A stretch of DNA of 48,807 bases from JAGVMG01 sp964461105 (GTDB lineage: Bacteria; Chlamydiota; Chlamydiia; Chlamydiales; Rhabdochlamydiaceae), in contig CAYWSY010000002.1 in NCBI GenBank assembly GCA_964461105.1, positions 1 to 48,807 on the forward strand, written 5' to 3'. A program made the position numbers and the translations under genes. Position 1 is the first letter of the stretch. Each line of letters starts with the position of its first letter. A model generated the notes under the pieces. That model searched no databases. It had not been told where the DNA came from and worked only from the letters and a program-made list of their open reading frames with translations. This document shows, one piece after another, positions 8,331 through 16,301 of the stretch.

Positions 8331-9872
8331 TTATTTTTTACCTAATCTGGATTCCAACCGAAGCTCCACATCAAGTCCTTCCATCTGAATATGAGGAAGC
8401 ACAGAAATCGAACACTTCATCCAACCAATCTGACCATCTTTAGGCTCAACTTTAATTTCAGCAGCCTTAAATGGATAATAGCGAAGCGTCAGGTCATCAG
8501 GATTCACAACCGTTGTGATATAGTTCATAATCCAACGGTTCAGCTTATTCTGAATGTATGCTGAATCTGCACTTGAACCCACCTGGTCGCGCGCAATGCA
8601 CTTCACATAGTGAGCGATCCGTGTAATCGAGAACGTATAGGAGAGATTACATGCTAGCTGAGCATTCTCAGAGTCTCTCGGATTTGTAAATTTCTTAGGC
8701 TTCTTTAATGACTGACAACTAAAGAAACACGCATCCGCCGTTCCTTTTCGGTAAATCAGTGGCATAAATCCACAATTTGCAAACTCCAGCTCTCGGTAAT
8801 CGGGAATTAACATCTGAGTGGGGATTTTAATTTCCTCTTCACCGCGAATATTAAATGTATGCACAGGAAGTCCTGGAATGAGTCCCCCTCCCTTAGGCCC
8901 ACGAATGTATTGACACCATCCCGATTCGGTAAATGATTTCACAAGATTCTTCGCAAATAATATTGCCGCATTTCCCCAGAGGTATTTTTTGTTATCATCT
9001 CCCCACGTGTACTCCAAGAAATTGATCGATCCACAGGGATTTTTCTCTGGATGCCAAGGTAAACGAAGGATGTAAGAAGGGAGGCAAAGTCCGAGATAAG
9101 CAGCTTCTTCAGAATCACGCAGTGCATTGAACGAACCATATTTGGGATGATTCATCAACCCTTCGAGATCTTTGATCATCGCAAGCTCATCCACCGTTTC
9201 GCACCCAAAGAACTTAGGAGAAATCGACGAAATAAAAGGCGCATGGCTGACACTTGCAATTTTCCCCATAATCTTGAGCCAAAATTCATCGCGCGGAGTG
9301 TGTTCGAATTGATACAAGCCAACTAAAGCACCATAGGGTTTGCCCCCATATTGCTCATACTCTGCTGTGTAAATCTTCTGGAAGAGAGCGGATCTCGAAA
9401 AGTCAATTGAGTTGTTCTCAAAATCTTCTCCAAGCTCATCCTTTGAAACATCCACGATATCAAGCTTCACATTGGCTCGAAAATTAATTCCCGACATCAA
9501 ATCAAACAATCCACGCCAATTCGCTTCCAGTGCTTGAAATTTTTCATGGTGAATAATCTCATTGATTTGATCGTTGATTTTTTGATCAATTTGATTGATA
9601 AACTCTTGAATCTTGCCTTTTGATAAGCGATCGTCTGTTACCTCGCGATCCACATTCATCACAAGCGCCGCCAAAGAGGAAACAAAGCGTCGATCATCAG
9701 AGCTCGTATCCTCTAATGGCTGAAAATTTTCAGCAATCATCGGCATGGTGCTCTCTTCCGTACATTTCAAGCGCATTACATTGAGAATAGAATCTAAACT
9801 AAATCCAGGCACCCTTTCACAAAGAACTGTTCCAGAAACAGCTTCCCGTGCTCCAGTTGAATCGTTACTCAT
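8331..9872 (-). CDS. tssC: TssC large T6SS contractile sheath protein
   Basis: A 513-residue TssC/VipB/IglB-type protein. Family landmarks are FQALEANWRGL (near 110), YGALVGLYQFEH and SHAPFISSISPKFFG (about 180-220), then LPSYILRLPWHPEKNP, and a conserved C-terminal part (NYITTVVNPDDLTLRYYPF, then GWMKCSISVLPHIQMEGLDVELRLESRLG). TssB and TssC co-assemble into the sheath that drives the Hcp tube. The ATG at 9872 carries a strong AAGGAGG and overlaps the end of tssB by 8 nt, supporting coupled translation. An upstream in-frame extension to 9989 lies inside tssB and is rejected. Confidence 0.96.
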   Translation of the reverse strand: MSNDSTGAREAVSGTVLCERVPGFSLDSILNVMRLKCTEESTMPMIAENFQPLEDTSSDDRRFVSSLAALVMNVDREVTDDRLSKGKIQEFINQIDQKINDQINEIIHHEKFQALEANWRGLFDLMSGINFRANVKLDIVDVSKDELGEDFENNSIDFSRSALFQKIYTAEYEQYGGKPYGALVGLYQFEHTPRDEFWLKIMGKIASVSHAPFISSISPKFFGCETVDELAMIKDLEGLMNHPKYGSFNALRDSEEAAYLGLCLPSYILRLPWHPEKNPCGSINFLEYTWGDDNKKYLWGNAAILFAKNLVKSFTESGWCQYIRGPKGGGLIPGLPVHTFNIRGEEEIKIPTQMLIPDYRELEFANCGFMPLIYRKGTADACFFSCQSLKKPKKFTNPRDSENAQLACNLSYTFSITRIAHYVKCIARDQVGSSADSAYIQNKLNRWIMNYITTVVNPDDLTLRYYPFKAAEIKVEPKDGQIGWMKCSISVLPHIQMEGLDVELRLESRLGKK

Positions 9873-10425
9873 TGCCTTCCTCCTTTTGATCTTGTGAAGT
9901 AGCTGGTAAATGGGCTTCACTAGGTAGCTGATACATAGAAAAACCCTTAAGTTGCTCTTTGAGAGCATTAAATCCCTCCTCACTTCCATAAATCTTATTG
10001 AGAAGAACCCCTAACTCTCTTTTATTTGCAATATTGGCTTGTAACTCCATTAACAGCTGCTTGAGCATTAACAGCGCTCGAATTTGAGGAACTTGCGTTG
10101 CAATTTCTTTTGGTGAAAATACATTCATCGCATTCACATCAAGATGCACAGCCATTTCCTGGCCTGCTGCAGGATTCACCCGATTTGGAACCACGAGATC
10201 TAAAGTAATCCCCATATCCTTCATGACATCGCTCGTGTTATTGCCATCAAAGGATCTCACACGCCGTTCCTCTAAATTGACTTGTCGATCTTTCGAGGAT
10301 CCTCCGGAGAAATCCCCTAATACCATCAAACGAAAGGGTAGGTTTTCAACAGCGGTCTCTCCATTAACCTCTGTTTTATATGTAAGCGTGACACGTGACT
10401 TTGGAACTTCATCTTGTACTGCCAT
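9865..10425 (-). CDS. tssB: TssB small T6SS contractile sheath protein
   Basis: A 186-residue TssB/VipA/IglA-type protein. Family signatures are VPKSRVTLTYKTEV at the start, LPFRLMVLGDFSG (about 29-41), and QVPQIRALLMLKQLLMELQANI in the C-terminal half. It pairs with TssC to form the sheath. The start is the ATG at 10425 because AGAGGAGGA lies just upstream; the frame's first codon at 10455 has no such site. It heads the tssB-tssC-tssM-tssJ operon, and a 242-bp AT-rich gap before it should contain the promoter, although no clear -35/-10 pair stands out. Confidence 0.95.
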   Translation of the reverse strand: MAVQDEVPKSRVTLTYKTEVNGETAVENLPFRLMVLGDFSGGSSKDRQVNLEERRVRSFDGNNTSDVMKDMGITLDLVVPNRVNPAAGQEMAVHLDVNAMNVFSPKEIATQVPQIRALLMLKQLLMELQANIANKRELGVLLNKIYGSEEGFNALKEQLKGFSMYQLPSEAHLPATSQDQKEEGNE

Positions 10426-10555
10426 AGAATCCTCCTCTGTTAACCCATCAACCACAGAAAAGCCATTTCTGTACGCTTTCCCGAAATAAATTGAAGATAA
10501 ATTACAATTTTGATGGTTATTAAAAAAGGTTTTTCTTATGCCTTATCTTTTTTTC

Positions 10556-10590
10556 CTAGGGAAACTTGACAAATGAAGTCCATTCCCTAG
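10556..10590. promoter_or_regulatory. Inverted repeat upstream of tssB (possible operator or terminator)
   Basis: CTAGGGAA at 10556-10563 is perfectly complementary to TTCCCTAG at 10583-10590, with a 19-nt spacer. It lies about 130 bp before tssB and 78 bp past the stop of the propeller-like gene. No T-tract follows on the minus strand, so a regulator site is as likely as a terminator. The rest of 10426-10667 is AT-rich with no gene. Confidence 0.35.
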
Positions 10591-10667
10591 ATGAGAGAAA
10601 AACAACCAGCTTAATGAAAAATTAATGATTTATAGTTTTATCGAGGATTCTTTACAGGAAACTATAC

Positions 10668-11999
10668 CTAATAAACACTCAAGTGAGCATAGTTGACTTT
10701 CCAAGAACCATCGCTAGAACCTTTCAACCAAGCAATGATCCCTTGAGTCCCCTCAATGGCGCATGAGGGTTGTCTACTTTGTAAACCGAGCGACAACACC
10801 TGATCATCTAACCATCTGCTTCCGTCGTATATCCTGCTGTGCACGCACCAATCATTCTCACGATTCTCTTGCCACAACACCACAAACCGATTTAATCCAG
10901 AGACATGGATTTGTGGAGTCTGATGACGAGAGGGAGATTGACTTAAGCAGATGGGGACCTCCCAATCTTGATTAGCAGACTTATAGACACTCCAAATTTC
11001 ATGGTATCCTTGTAAGATGACTTCCCAAACGGCAAGAGCATTCCCTTTTGGGTCTACCATCACATTGAGATTCACGATCTCTTGAGCTGACGCTACAAGA
11101 GCTTTTGGAACGCTCCAGTCCCCTTGCGCATTTCTAACCATTCCATAGACATGGCGCCCCTGCATTGCGTGAGAAAACGCAACCCACACAACCGCCGCTT
11201 GGAGTTCCTTTCCAACTGCCAACTTGAGATCTGATAAAAAGCCCCCTTTAGGGGAAGTATAAAGACAGTAAGGGGAAGACCACTGAGTCACGTTGTGTTT
11301 TTCAGAAAAGTGAATCTGTGTCCGTGGGTAAGCCTGCTCCTCCCAGACGACACAGTCGCTCCCATTGGGGCTAGCCGCTATCGCACATTGATCAAGGAAG
11401 ATCTTGCGATGAAAGTAATGATTTTTCGAAGGGGGCGCAATAGTAATAAATCCGCCGGTAGCAGAGGAAAATTCCTGTAAGGTAAATTTAGGATTCTCCC
11501 CTCCTTCTTGTAGAAATCTCACCAGAAACAGCTCCCCATTCTTTCTTAATGCAATACGATAGTGAGATGGATCGAAAGAAAAGCCGCTTAAGCCATCGTT
11601 TATTTTCTGAATGCTCTTTGCTTGTAAATCCCCTTCAGCAAGATGAAATTGATACTTTCCCTGTTTTCTTTCCGTTACCCATAAATGATGAGAGCGATTG
11701 GAATCATCCACACTGCATTGCATGAGTCTTAAAAGAGAGCCAGAGAGATCAAGCTCTTCTGATGGGATCCATCCCCATGACGATTTATTGCAGTTAAAAT
11801 CAACACAAATCGCGTTTCCTTCACTGCTTGAATTTTCCCACATAATCACAGCTGCATGGGACGCATTCATGGCAACTGTGGGAGCATATGATGTCCCCAC
11901 TTGTCCAGGAATTTCATAACATTTCCCCAAACGGATGGCCTCCCCCATTAATGGAGAAGAGAAGATGAAGATCAGCAAATACAGCATCACTTGACACAT
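10668..11999 (-). CDS. Secreted beta-propeller-like protein, function unknown
   Basis: A 443-residue protein with an N-terminal signal peptide (hydrophobic LYLLIFIFSSPLMGEA). The mature part contains several recurring hydrophobic strands of the form (A/V)-V-x-W with spacing of about 45-60 residues: AAVIMWEN, DCVVWEEQ, AAVVWVAF, ALAVWEVI, FVVLWQEN, GIIAWLKG. Repeats of this sort are typical of WD-like or sialidase-like propellers. No catalytic residues are recognisable. The ATG at 11999 is preferred over 12008 because AAGGA lies 9 nt before it. It follows the beta-barrel gene with 12 bp between them, so both are likely co-transcribed and exported. A role at the cell surface is inferred. Confidence 0.6.
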   Translation of the reverse strand: MCQVMLYLLIFIFSSPLMGEAIRLGKCYEIPGQVGTSYAPTVAMNASHAAVIMWENSSSEGNAICVDFNCNKSSWGWIPSEELDLSGSLLRLMQCSVDDSNRSHHLWVTERKQGKYQFHLAEGDLQAKSIQKINDGLSGFSFDPSHYRIALRKNGELFLVRFLQEGGENPKFTLQEFSSATGGFITIAPPSKNHYFHRKIFLDQCAIAASPNGSDCVVWEEQAYPRTQIHFSEKHNVTQWSSPYCLYTSPKGGFLSDLKLAVGKELQAAVVWVAFSHAMQGRHVYGMVRNAQGDWSVPKALVASAQEIVNLNVMVDPKGNALAVWEVILQGYHEIWSVYKSANQDWEVPICLSQSPSRHQTPQIHVSGLNRFVVLWQENRENDWCVHSRIYDGSRWLDDQVLSLGLQSRQPSCAIEGTQGIIAWLKGSSDGSWKVNYAHLSVY

Positions 12000-12011
12000 A
12001 CAAACCATTCC

Positions 12012-12962
12012 TTATTTTCTAATACGAGCAAATTGATTTTTATCGATCTCTTCTTTGAGTTTCCATGCACTCAATTTCATTTGAACTGCTTGAGACTTCG
12101 TGGAAGCCTCCTCTTTCTTAGACTGATCTGATTTCGACCGATTCCGATCAAGGACGATGATCTCATCGCGAGAGATGCTCTGCAACGCCGTCTTCCACTG
12201 TAAGACTGTTTGCCGACAGGTCAGTTGATCTCTTTTTTTCACTTTTGGACGGGGACCAAATGGAATCGTTATACTAAACTGCCCCTGAACATTCAATCTG
12301 AAGACCGGGTCATACGAAAGAATCCCTTCAACTCCTACATACTCAAAAAAATCCACCTTGAATCGAGTCTGCAGTCCAATCGCATTCTTATTCTTTCCAT
12401 GAAAATAGTAGGGACCAGCGGCAAGATAAACGGGCATGTCGCTCACTTTATTATCTTTCCAGCCCACTTCAACATTAAGCCCACCCATCGTAAAGAAACG
12501 GGCTCCTTTATCCCCATCTTCAAAAGGGAGATAGCCGTTCACCCGAAAATCAAAGGTATTTCCAAGAACTTCAAGGCCTGCACCGAACTGATTGAAAAAC
12601 TGATGCTTGGTGTTGCGTGCATCGTAAAACAGATTCACGCCCCAGACTCTCTTTTTTAAGATGCGCGCACCCAGCCCAAGATTCCCAGCATAGGTTGCAT
12701 TGTTAAACACATGGCCGCGCACATCAATAAATGGAAGCCAAGTATCCTGAATTGGCTGAAAAGGAGCTAAGAAGAGATCTACTGTTGTATACCCTTGATC
12801 ATACCCGATTCCAGAACCTTCAATATGTCTTAAAGAGCCTCTCATGACTTTTTCTGTATTTCCGCACAGCGAGTCCTTATCTAACACAAGCATCATTCCC
12901 GATGCCTGGATTCCCATTGAGAGAAATGCTGCGATGAGAAGTGGAGATCTTGTATGAATCAT
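12012..12962 (-). CDS. Inverse-autotransporter-type outer-membrane beta-barrel protein
   Basis: A 316-residue protein with a signal peptide (about 1-21) and a barrel domain whose strands match the intimin/invasin-type translocator: FIDVRGHVFNN, NLGLGARIL, WGVNLFYDARNTKHQFFNQFGAGLEVL and FRVNGYLPF. It ends in a basic, lysine/glutamine-rich tail that contains RDEIIVLDRN. Intimin-type barrels sit in the outer membrane and export C-terminal passengers, but no passenger is fused here. GAGAGGAA lies 6 nt before the ATG. It leads a two-gene unit with the propeller-like protein, which might serve as the surface partner (inference). Confidence 0.7.
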   Translation of the reverse strand: MIHTRSPLLIAAFLSMGIQASGMMLVLDKDSLCGNTEKVMRGSLRHIEGSGIGYDQGYTTVDLFLAPFQPIQDTWLPFIDVRGHVFNNATYAGNLGLGARILKKRVWGVNLFYDARNTKHQFFNQFGAGLEVLGNTFDFRVNGYLPFEDGDKGARFFTMGGLNVEVGWKDNKVSDMPVYLAAGPYYFHGKNKNAIGLQTRFKVDFFEYVGVEGILSYDPVFRLNVQGQFSITIPFGPRPKVKKRDQLTCRQTVLQWKTALQSISRDEIIVLDRNRSKSDQSKKEEASTKSQAVQMKLSAWKLKEEIDKNQFARIRK

Positions 12963-13178
12963 TTAAAATTCCTCTCACATCATTTTTTTCCACGGAATTA
13001 GATGTTCCCGATTGATTTTTAGCAAGAGGAATTTTTCTTCATGAAAAAATTACGCGAAATGTAGTGCAAAAAAATTACATATTAGCGCAAAGTAGTTGCC
13101 GACTAAGGAAGCGATGACTGACCGAGTGAACTTCCTTAAGATGTTTACACCTCAATCTTGAGATATAGGAGTGAGTTT
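12963..13178. promoter_or_regulatory. Divergent promoter region of the two T6SS blocks, with leader hairpin
   Basis: This AT-rich region of about 215 bp separates the leftward barrel gene from the rightward tube-candidate gene, so it must hold promoters for both. No convincing 17-nt-spaced promoter is readable. An 8-bp stem (TAAGGAAG at 13104-13111 with CTTCCTTA at 13131-13138) lies in the leader of the rightward gene, about 40 nt before its start. It might affect mRNA stability or translation. Confidence 0.5.
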
Positions 13179-13754
13179 ATGGCACCAGCACAGGAAAAAA
13201 TTTTCGACCTCGATGTTGAACAAGGATTTAATTTCAATAAAACATGTCCAAAGCCTTTTGGCTACGTCCTCGAATTGCAAATTGGCGATGAAAAATTTGC
13301 TGCAGACACAAACGTTGCAAAAGTGACAGAAGAGGGCAAACAAGATGTCGTTGCAGTTCTTAGCCGAGTTGTATGGAGTTTAGCTGCAACAGATCCCATG
13401 ACATTATATATGCAAATTTCCACCCCAAACAGCGAAGTTGTTGCGGGCCTTGAGATTGCAAAAATGACAAAAACAAATGTCAGCACGAAGTTCGTTACCT
13501 ATAAATATAACGAAAAAGAAAACACATTCTTTCAACACTTAGTTGCCTGTGAAGCAGTGGTTGAAGCTGTCGTTCGTAGCAATGACGGCGTTTATGTATT
13601 TGAGTATGAAACCGCTCCATCTACAGAAGTCATGAAACCAAAGAACTTCTTCTTTAAGCTTGGAATCAACTCTGTTGATAAAGAACAACCCATCGGACTA
13701 AATGTCAGCCCAATGGGAAAATATATCAAACCTTGGGGAGTTGCAGTCAGTTAA
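13179..13754 (+). CDS. Candidate T6SS tube protein (Hcp/IglC-like)
   Basis: A 191-residue, beta-rich protein that starts at ATG 13179 behind an AGGAG site; the longer frame from TTG 13158 is rejected. It has no signal peptide. Reasons to propose a tube role: it is the first gene of the tssF-tssL-tssG block; it is followed by a strong hairpin, as expected for a gene expressed above its operon; and its size and all-beta character fit Hcp-like proteins. A stretch near residues 35-45 (ELQIGDEKF) loosely resembles the IglC segment around its second strand. No definitive Hcp motif is visible. Alternatives are another structural or effector protein of the system. Confidence 0.5.
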   Translation: MAPAQEKIFDLDVEQGFNFNKTCPKPFGYVLELQIGDEKFAADTNVAKVTEEGKQDVVAVLSRVVWSLAATDPMTLYMQISTPNSEVVAGLEIAKMTKTNVSTKFVTYKYNEKENTFFQHLVACEAVVEAVVRSNDGVYVFEYETAPSTEVMKPKNFFFKLGINSVDKEQPIGLNVSPMGKYIKPWGVAVS

Positions 13755-13771
13755 CCATCTCCTTACAACCC

Positions 13772-13810
13772 ACACATCGCCAAAGCATTTGCTCTGGCGA
13801 TGTGTTTCTT
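13772..13810 (+). terminator. Hairpin after the tube-candidate gene (attenuator/terminator)
   Basis: ACACATCGCC (13772-13781) pairs perfectly with GGCGATGTGT (13796-13805), with further pairing of AAGC and GCT inside the loop, and is followed by TTTCTT. It lies 17 bp after the stop of the tube-candidate gene. It likely lowers read-through into tssFLG or protects the upstream mRNA. Confidence 0.75.
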
Positions 13811-13824
13811 AAAGGACTGATTTC

Positions 13825-14055
13825 ATGACAAAAGACCCATTCAATCAAACACTGTCCGTAGCTCAAGGTTGGCTAGACGGAATTTCTCAAGAACTCACCA
13901 CCTTTTCAGAAGAAGCGATCGCTCTTTTATTGGATACATTAAAGCAAGGTTTTGATAAAAAGTTGCAGGAAAAACCTGAGTTGCTTCTGCAGCAGCTCGA
14001 TCAACTTGAAACCATCATCGACGTGGAACTGATGCAGAGCGCTCGACGACGTTAG
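13825..14055 (+). CDS. Small helical protein of the T6SS operon, unknown
   Basis: A 76-residue protein, acidic in the middle and closing with SARRR, that should be almost entirely helical. It has no membrane segment and no recognisable domain. AAAGGA lies 7 nt before the ATG, and tssF starts 10 bp after its stop, so it is a real operon member. It lacks the gp25-type sequence expected of TssE and is too short for it. It may be a chaperone or small baseplate component (inference from position only). Confidence 0.6.
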   Translation: MTKDPFNQTLSVAQGWLDGISQELTTFSEEAIALLLDTLKQGFDKKLQEKPELLLQQLDQLETIIDVELMQSARRR

Positions 14056-14065
14056 GGATGACTCG

Positions 14066-15709
14066 ATGTTTTTCAACGAAAAGCTCCATCAGAAGTACTT
14101 AGAAGAACTCCAAACATTAGAGCACTTCAAAGCACAACATGCGCGCCATGCATTAGGTAAATTTCAAGACCTTTCCGACGATCCCTACACACGGCACCTG
14201 ATTGAAGCGATGGCATTTTTTACAGCTCGCAATCGCATTCAAGGGGAACAGAAAATCATTTGCCTCTATCGAAGAATTTTTCGACAATATTTTCCCTATT
14301 TGTGCCATCCCCTTCCCTCAATGGGAATGGTCCAGCTAACCCCGTCGCTCGATCAAAGTGAGTCCATTGATTTAAGAGAGGGAACAGAACTCCGCTTTAC
14401 GACAGGCGAGGGGAAAAAAGCCTATTTCCAAACCATCGGTTCCAAACACATCCTTCCGATTCGAGCAGTTAAAACCCAATTCATCCCTTCCGAAACGGGC
14501 TTTTCAAAGTTTTATCTCCAATTTACAAGCTCCTATGCCACCAATGAAAAAATCGGAGAGTTTAAACTCTTTATCAATTGCTTAAACCATTACCCTTCCT
14601 CTCTTTCTTTAAAACTCGCTCTTCTGCACCACCTAAAAAAAGTAGACGTTGCCTACGATAGCCCCGATTTGAATATGGAGAATGGAGCTTCCTGTTCCTT
14701 TGACTTCCCCCTTCCAGAAGAATGTAAACTCTTCCATCACCCTGTGGAACAAATCAGATCGCAGATCCATTGCCCTGAACAAGAGCTCTTTCTCAACCTC
14801 CAAGTTCCAGATCACGCAAAGAAATGGCGCTCATTCACCCTCTGCTTTTACTTAAGCTCCCCTTGGCCCATTAAATTCCAACTCTCAAAAGAGTCCCTGC
14901 TACCGTTTGTCATTCCAATTGTGAATCTCAAAAGAAAACCAAGCGCCCCTATTCGTTGTGACGGAACCAAAGAATGTTACCCAATCCTTTATCCTGACCC
15001 GGAAGATGAATTTTCCCTGCATCGCATCGCCGGGGTGTATCGGATTGAAAAACATAAAATGCTCCCTTTAAAACCTGCCATCCTCTACCAAGGCAATGAA
15101 ACATATGAAATTGAAGAGGTCTTAACTCAACAGCATAAAATCTCTCCCCGCTTATCCTTCAACTTCGTCGATGCCTTTGAGCATCCCAAAATCATTTCCG
15201 CGGATACCCTCTGGCACCAGCCTTGGTTTTCCCATGACCTTGAAAAAGAACTGAAACTGACCATTTTAAATCCAACGTGCACCAGTCTTGAAACACGTGT
15301 GCTTGGCAAGCTCTATCCCACTGAACTGCAATCAGGACTAGATGACATCCACTTCCTTATCCGCCTGCTTGGATTGAAAAATCAAGACCGGCTGGAACTC
15401 GACGATCTCTTGATTCTCATGGACGCTCTAAAGCCTCAACGGCACACCTATTTTAAAGAGATCTCGTCATTTATCAAAGACTTCCAAGTGCACTATCTTC
15501 CCACCTTCCGTAATGCACTTGTTTCCGACGAATATCAATTTTTCCTAGAAAAAATGGATGACAAAAATAGAGATTTAGCTTTAGTCTACTTTCAAAATTT
15601 AAAAAATTTCCTCCATATTTGGCTTACCGGCTTTGAGGTGGAAGTTTCATTAATTTCGCCACAATTTAAAACTGAAGGAATCGCGAATGAAACATCCCTA
15701 CTGGTCTGA
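14066..15709 (+). CDS. tssF: TssF T6SS baseplate wedge protein
   Basis: This 547-residue TssF/ImpG/IglH-type protein carries the family N-terminus: YLEELQTLEHF, SDDPYTRHLIEAMAFFTARN (about 33-55) and a PLPSMGMVQLTP segment (about 88-99). Next come LREGTELRF and a FQTIGSKHILPIRAVKTQF segment equivalent to the TssF 'T...D..L.P' region. With TssG it forms the baseplate wedge that nucleates the sheath. It is followed by tssL with a 23-nt overlap. Confidence 0.88.
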   Translation: MFFNEKLHQKYLEELQTLEHFKAQHARHALGKFQDLSDDPYTRHLIEAMAFFTARNRIQGEQKIICLYRRIFRQYFPYLCHPLPSMGMVQLTPSLDQSESIDLREGTELRFTTGEGKKAYFQTIGSKHILPIRAVKTQFIPSETGFSKFYLQFTSSYATNEKIGEFKLFINCLNHYPSSLSLKLALLHHLKKVDVAYDSPDLNMENGASCSFDFPLPEECKLFHHPVEQIRSQIHCPEQELFLNLQVPDHAKKWRSFTLCFYLSSPWPIKFQLSKESLLPFVIPIVNLKRKPSAPIRCDGTKECYPILYPDPEDEFSLHRIAGVYRIEKHKMLPLKPAILYQGNETYEIEEVLTQQHKISPRLSFNFVDAFEHPKIISADTLWHQPWFSHDLEKELKLTILNPTCTSLETRVLGKLYPTELQSGLDDIHFLIRLLGLKNQDRLELDDLLILMDALKPQRHTYFKEISSFIKDFQVHYLPTFRNALVSDEYQFFLEKMDDKNRDLALVYFQNLKNFLHIWLTGFEVEVSLISPQFKTEGIANETSLLV

Positions 15710-16301
15710 AATCTTCTACTATTTCAAAGAGATTGAGCAATTCAAGAATAACCTGATCGAGAAGAACATTTCCCCTGAGATCTTGCTTACCACAAGAAAT
15801 TCGATGGTTTTGCGCTTAAACCAACTGCGCAACAACCTCAAACAGTCCCTCGATGAACACTCCGTTTACCTGATCTTTTTCGGCCTCGTTTCCCTCCTTG
15901 ATGAAGAGATGCATGCGATCCTCTCTTCGAATGACCATGAGACGTGGAGCTCGATGCAGAAACACTTCTTCAATTTGACCAACGCAGGCGAGGTGTTCTT
16001 TGAAAATCTCGATGAAGCGCTTGAAAACCCCAAATTCCCCTCCATCGTCTTCGAAATGTTCTACTTCATCCTTAAGAAAGGCTTTCTTGGAAAATATGAA
16101 AAATCACCCAACCGAATTGCCAAATACATCGAATTTTTAGCGGAAAAAATTCCCGAATCTCAAGTGGAACGGAAACAAAAGACGATTAAACCATTGATCC
16201 CCTTAGTGAACCCGAAATTCAAGATTTGGAATTACTACGCCTTTGGAGCAATCGCTGTGCTCTGTATCTACGTGGGACTTAATCTCTACTCGAACATATG
16301 A
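15687..16301 (+). CDS. tssL: TssL/DotU T6SS inner-membrane protein
   Basis: This 204-residue DotU-type protein has the hallmark LLDEEMH (about 71-77), a GEVFFENLDEAL helix, and FYFILKKGFLGKY, the 'LGF.GKY' signature of the family. A single C-terminal transmembrane helix (about 183-201) anchors it with the bulk in the cytoplasm, as in TssL. It works with TssM. GAAGGA lies 7 nt before the ATG, which is inside the end of tssF. The stop overlaps the tssG start (ATGA), so tssF-tssL-tssG are translationally coupled. No peptidoglycan-binding OmpA domain is fused. Confidence 0.92.
   Translation: MKHPYWSEIFYYFKEIEQFKNNLIEKNISPEILLTTRNSMVLRLNQLRNNLKQSLDEHSVYLIFFGLVSLLDEEMHAILSSNDHETWSSMQKHFFNLTNAGEVFFENLDEALENPKFPSIVFEMFYFILKKGFLGKYEKSPNRIAKYIEFLAEKIPESQVERKQKTIKPLIPLVNPKFKIWNYYAFGAIAVLCIYVGLNLYSNI

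Noticed and set aside
9873..9989. N-terminal extension of TssC
   Set aside because: It lies within tssB in another frame, and the ATG at 9872 has a strong AAGGAGG site.
12210..12659. 149-codon reading frame on the plus strand
   Set aside because: It is antisense to the inverse-autotransporter barrel gene, with no ribosome binding site or recognisable domain.
13825..14055. TssE (gp25-like baseplate protein)
   Set aside because: The protein is only 76 residues, lacks gp25-type strands and motifs, and looks entirely helical.
4878..16301. A type IVb (Icm/Dot) secretion system, because IcmF and DotU homologues are present
   Set aside because: The sheath proteins TssB and TssC and baseplate TssF and TssG are specific to T6SS, and no other Icm/Dot genes occur here.
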